Source: Nitrosomonadales bacterium (GTDB lineage: Bacteria; Pseudomonadota; Gammaproteobacteria; Burkholderiales; SG8-41). Taken from it: a stretch of DNA of 5,930 bases. The translations under genes were made by a program, and so were the position numbers. The notes beneath the pieces are model-generated. The model searched no databases, was not told where the DNA came from, and was given only the letters and a program-made list of their open reading frames with translations. The stretch is taken from assembly GCA_009885185.1 (NCBI GenBank), contig VFLF01000221.1:1-5930 (forward strand), read 5' to 3'. Shown piece by piece: positions 5,408 through 5,930 of this stretch (its first letter is position 1; every line of letters starts with the position of its first letter).

Positions 5408-5930
5408 TTAGAACAGGCTCGTTTGTTGGTCCGACGTATCCCCATCGAGAATCAGTCTTCCGGTAGCCCTCAGGTGCGCGAGGATACCAGCGACCGGTTC
5501 GCTGTCCAAATCAATACGTTTGATTTCCAGCGGCGCATACGGTGCAGCTTGCTCCACTTTCAGTAGCTTAGCATTGATGAGCCGCATAATCGTTGTGTCA
5601 CTGACGCTACTATACCGCTGGGCTTGCGCCAGGTTGAGTATGTCGGGATCAAGTTCGGCGACCACGGGTGCGGCGATGTCGTATTTGCGCCGGACCGTCG
5701 CGACGCGATCTTGATTCCAGCGATTGCCCTTTCCGGTGCGCCGTCCCAGCTTGCTCAGCACCCGCGCGATCTGGTCGTCGCGATAGCGTCGAGCCATCGT
5801 GGTGATGAGTTCGACGTCTTGCAGCGCCGTCTTGTGTGCAATGGCCCCTGACAGGGGCTTGGGCATACTGAATGCTGTGTGACAGCCCCCGTGCCAGTGG
5901 ATGATCATGTTGAGTTGATGATTATCGACA
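5408..5930 (-). CDS. Serine recombinase family protein, C-terminal part (5' end beyond window)
   Basis: A minus-strand frame open to the window edge, giving 173 residues before the TAA at 5410-5408. It begins VDNHQLNMIIHWHGGCHTAF, so the ATG at 5908 is internal rather than a true start. The pattern IIHWHGGxHT, then a segment ending IARVLSKLGRRTGKGNRW with RVATVRRKYDI, then an excisionase/MerR-like helix-turn-helix (about LNLAQAQRYSSVSDTTIMRL, with APLEIKRIDLDSEPV after it), matches the C-terminal tail of large recombinase-family proteins. Those have an N-terminal resolvase catalytic domain, a recombinase domain and a zinc ribbon, all of which would lie outside the window. The tail probably contributes to DNA binding. 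Whether the catalytic part is present is unknown. The gene points toward the IS91 remnant and stops 45 bases from the end of its homology, suggesting nested mobile elements. The family assignment rests on recognition of this tail only. Confidence 0.75.
   Translation of the reverse strand, partial: VDNHQLNMIIHWHGGCHTAFSMPKPLSGAIAHKTALQDVELITTMARRYRDDQIARVLSKLGRRTGKGNRWNQDRVATVRRKYDIAAPVVAELDPDILNLAQAQRYSSVSDTTIMRLINAKLLKVEQAAPYAPLEIKRIDLDSEPVAGILAHLRATGRLILDGDTSDQQTSLF

Overview
The window looks like a chromosomal stretch from a betaproteobacterium, most likely Burkholderiales. This is inferred from GC-rich coding sequence, an orphan Bug-family (TctC) periplasmic binding protein of the kind that is hugely expanded in that order, and a paired REP-like repeat built on a TTCCCGC...GCGGGAA hairpin. 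No taxonomic marker gene is present, so the assignment is inferential.

Layout. (1) Positions 1-608, plus strand: the C-terminal ~200 residues of an ABC exporter ATPase of the LolD/MacB type, cut by the window edge. (2) It converges, with only 17 bases between the stop codons, on a minus-strand pair: a Bug-type solute-binding protein (2437-3417, transcribed first) and an FAD-dependent oxidoreductase (626-2203). The gap between these two carries an inverted pair of REP-like hairpins. (3) A 214-base divergent intergenic region (3418-3631) carries a plausible sigma70 promoter for the plus-strand gene. (4) Positions 3632-5014, plus strand: a full-length MmgE/PrpD-family protein. (5) From about 5015 to the end the content changes to mobile-element debris: a broken internal fragment of an IS91-type (Y2/HUH) transposase, then, on the minus strand, the C-terminal part of what looks like a large serine recombinase that runs off the window.

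How the genes may work together. The Bug protein, the flavoprotein and the MmgE/PrpD protein form a compact divergent catabolic-type locus: a periplasmic receptor for a carboxylate, a flavoprotein that could oxidise or reduce a C-C bond, and a dehydratase/decarboxylase/epimerase-type enzyme acting on a polycarboxylate. The substrate cannot be read from sequence. Two details hint at unusual chemistry. The MmgE/PrpD protein has Gln where the family usually has an active-site His (the position of H159 in human cis-aconitate decarboxylase). The flavoprotein lacks the catalytic Arg and the NRLGGN-type motif of fumarate reductases and ends in a His/Gly-rich motif instead. No CRISPR array, tRNA, rRNA or riboswitch was recognised. 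I see no clear new defence or RNA system; the most interesting content is the divergent enzyme set and the nested mobile-element remnants.
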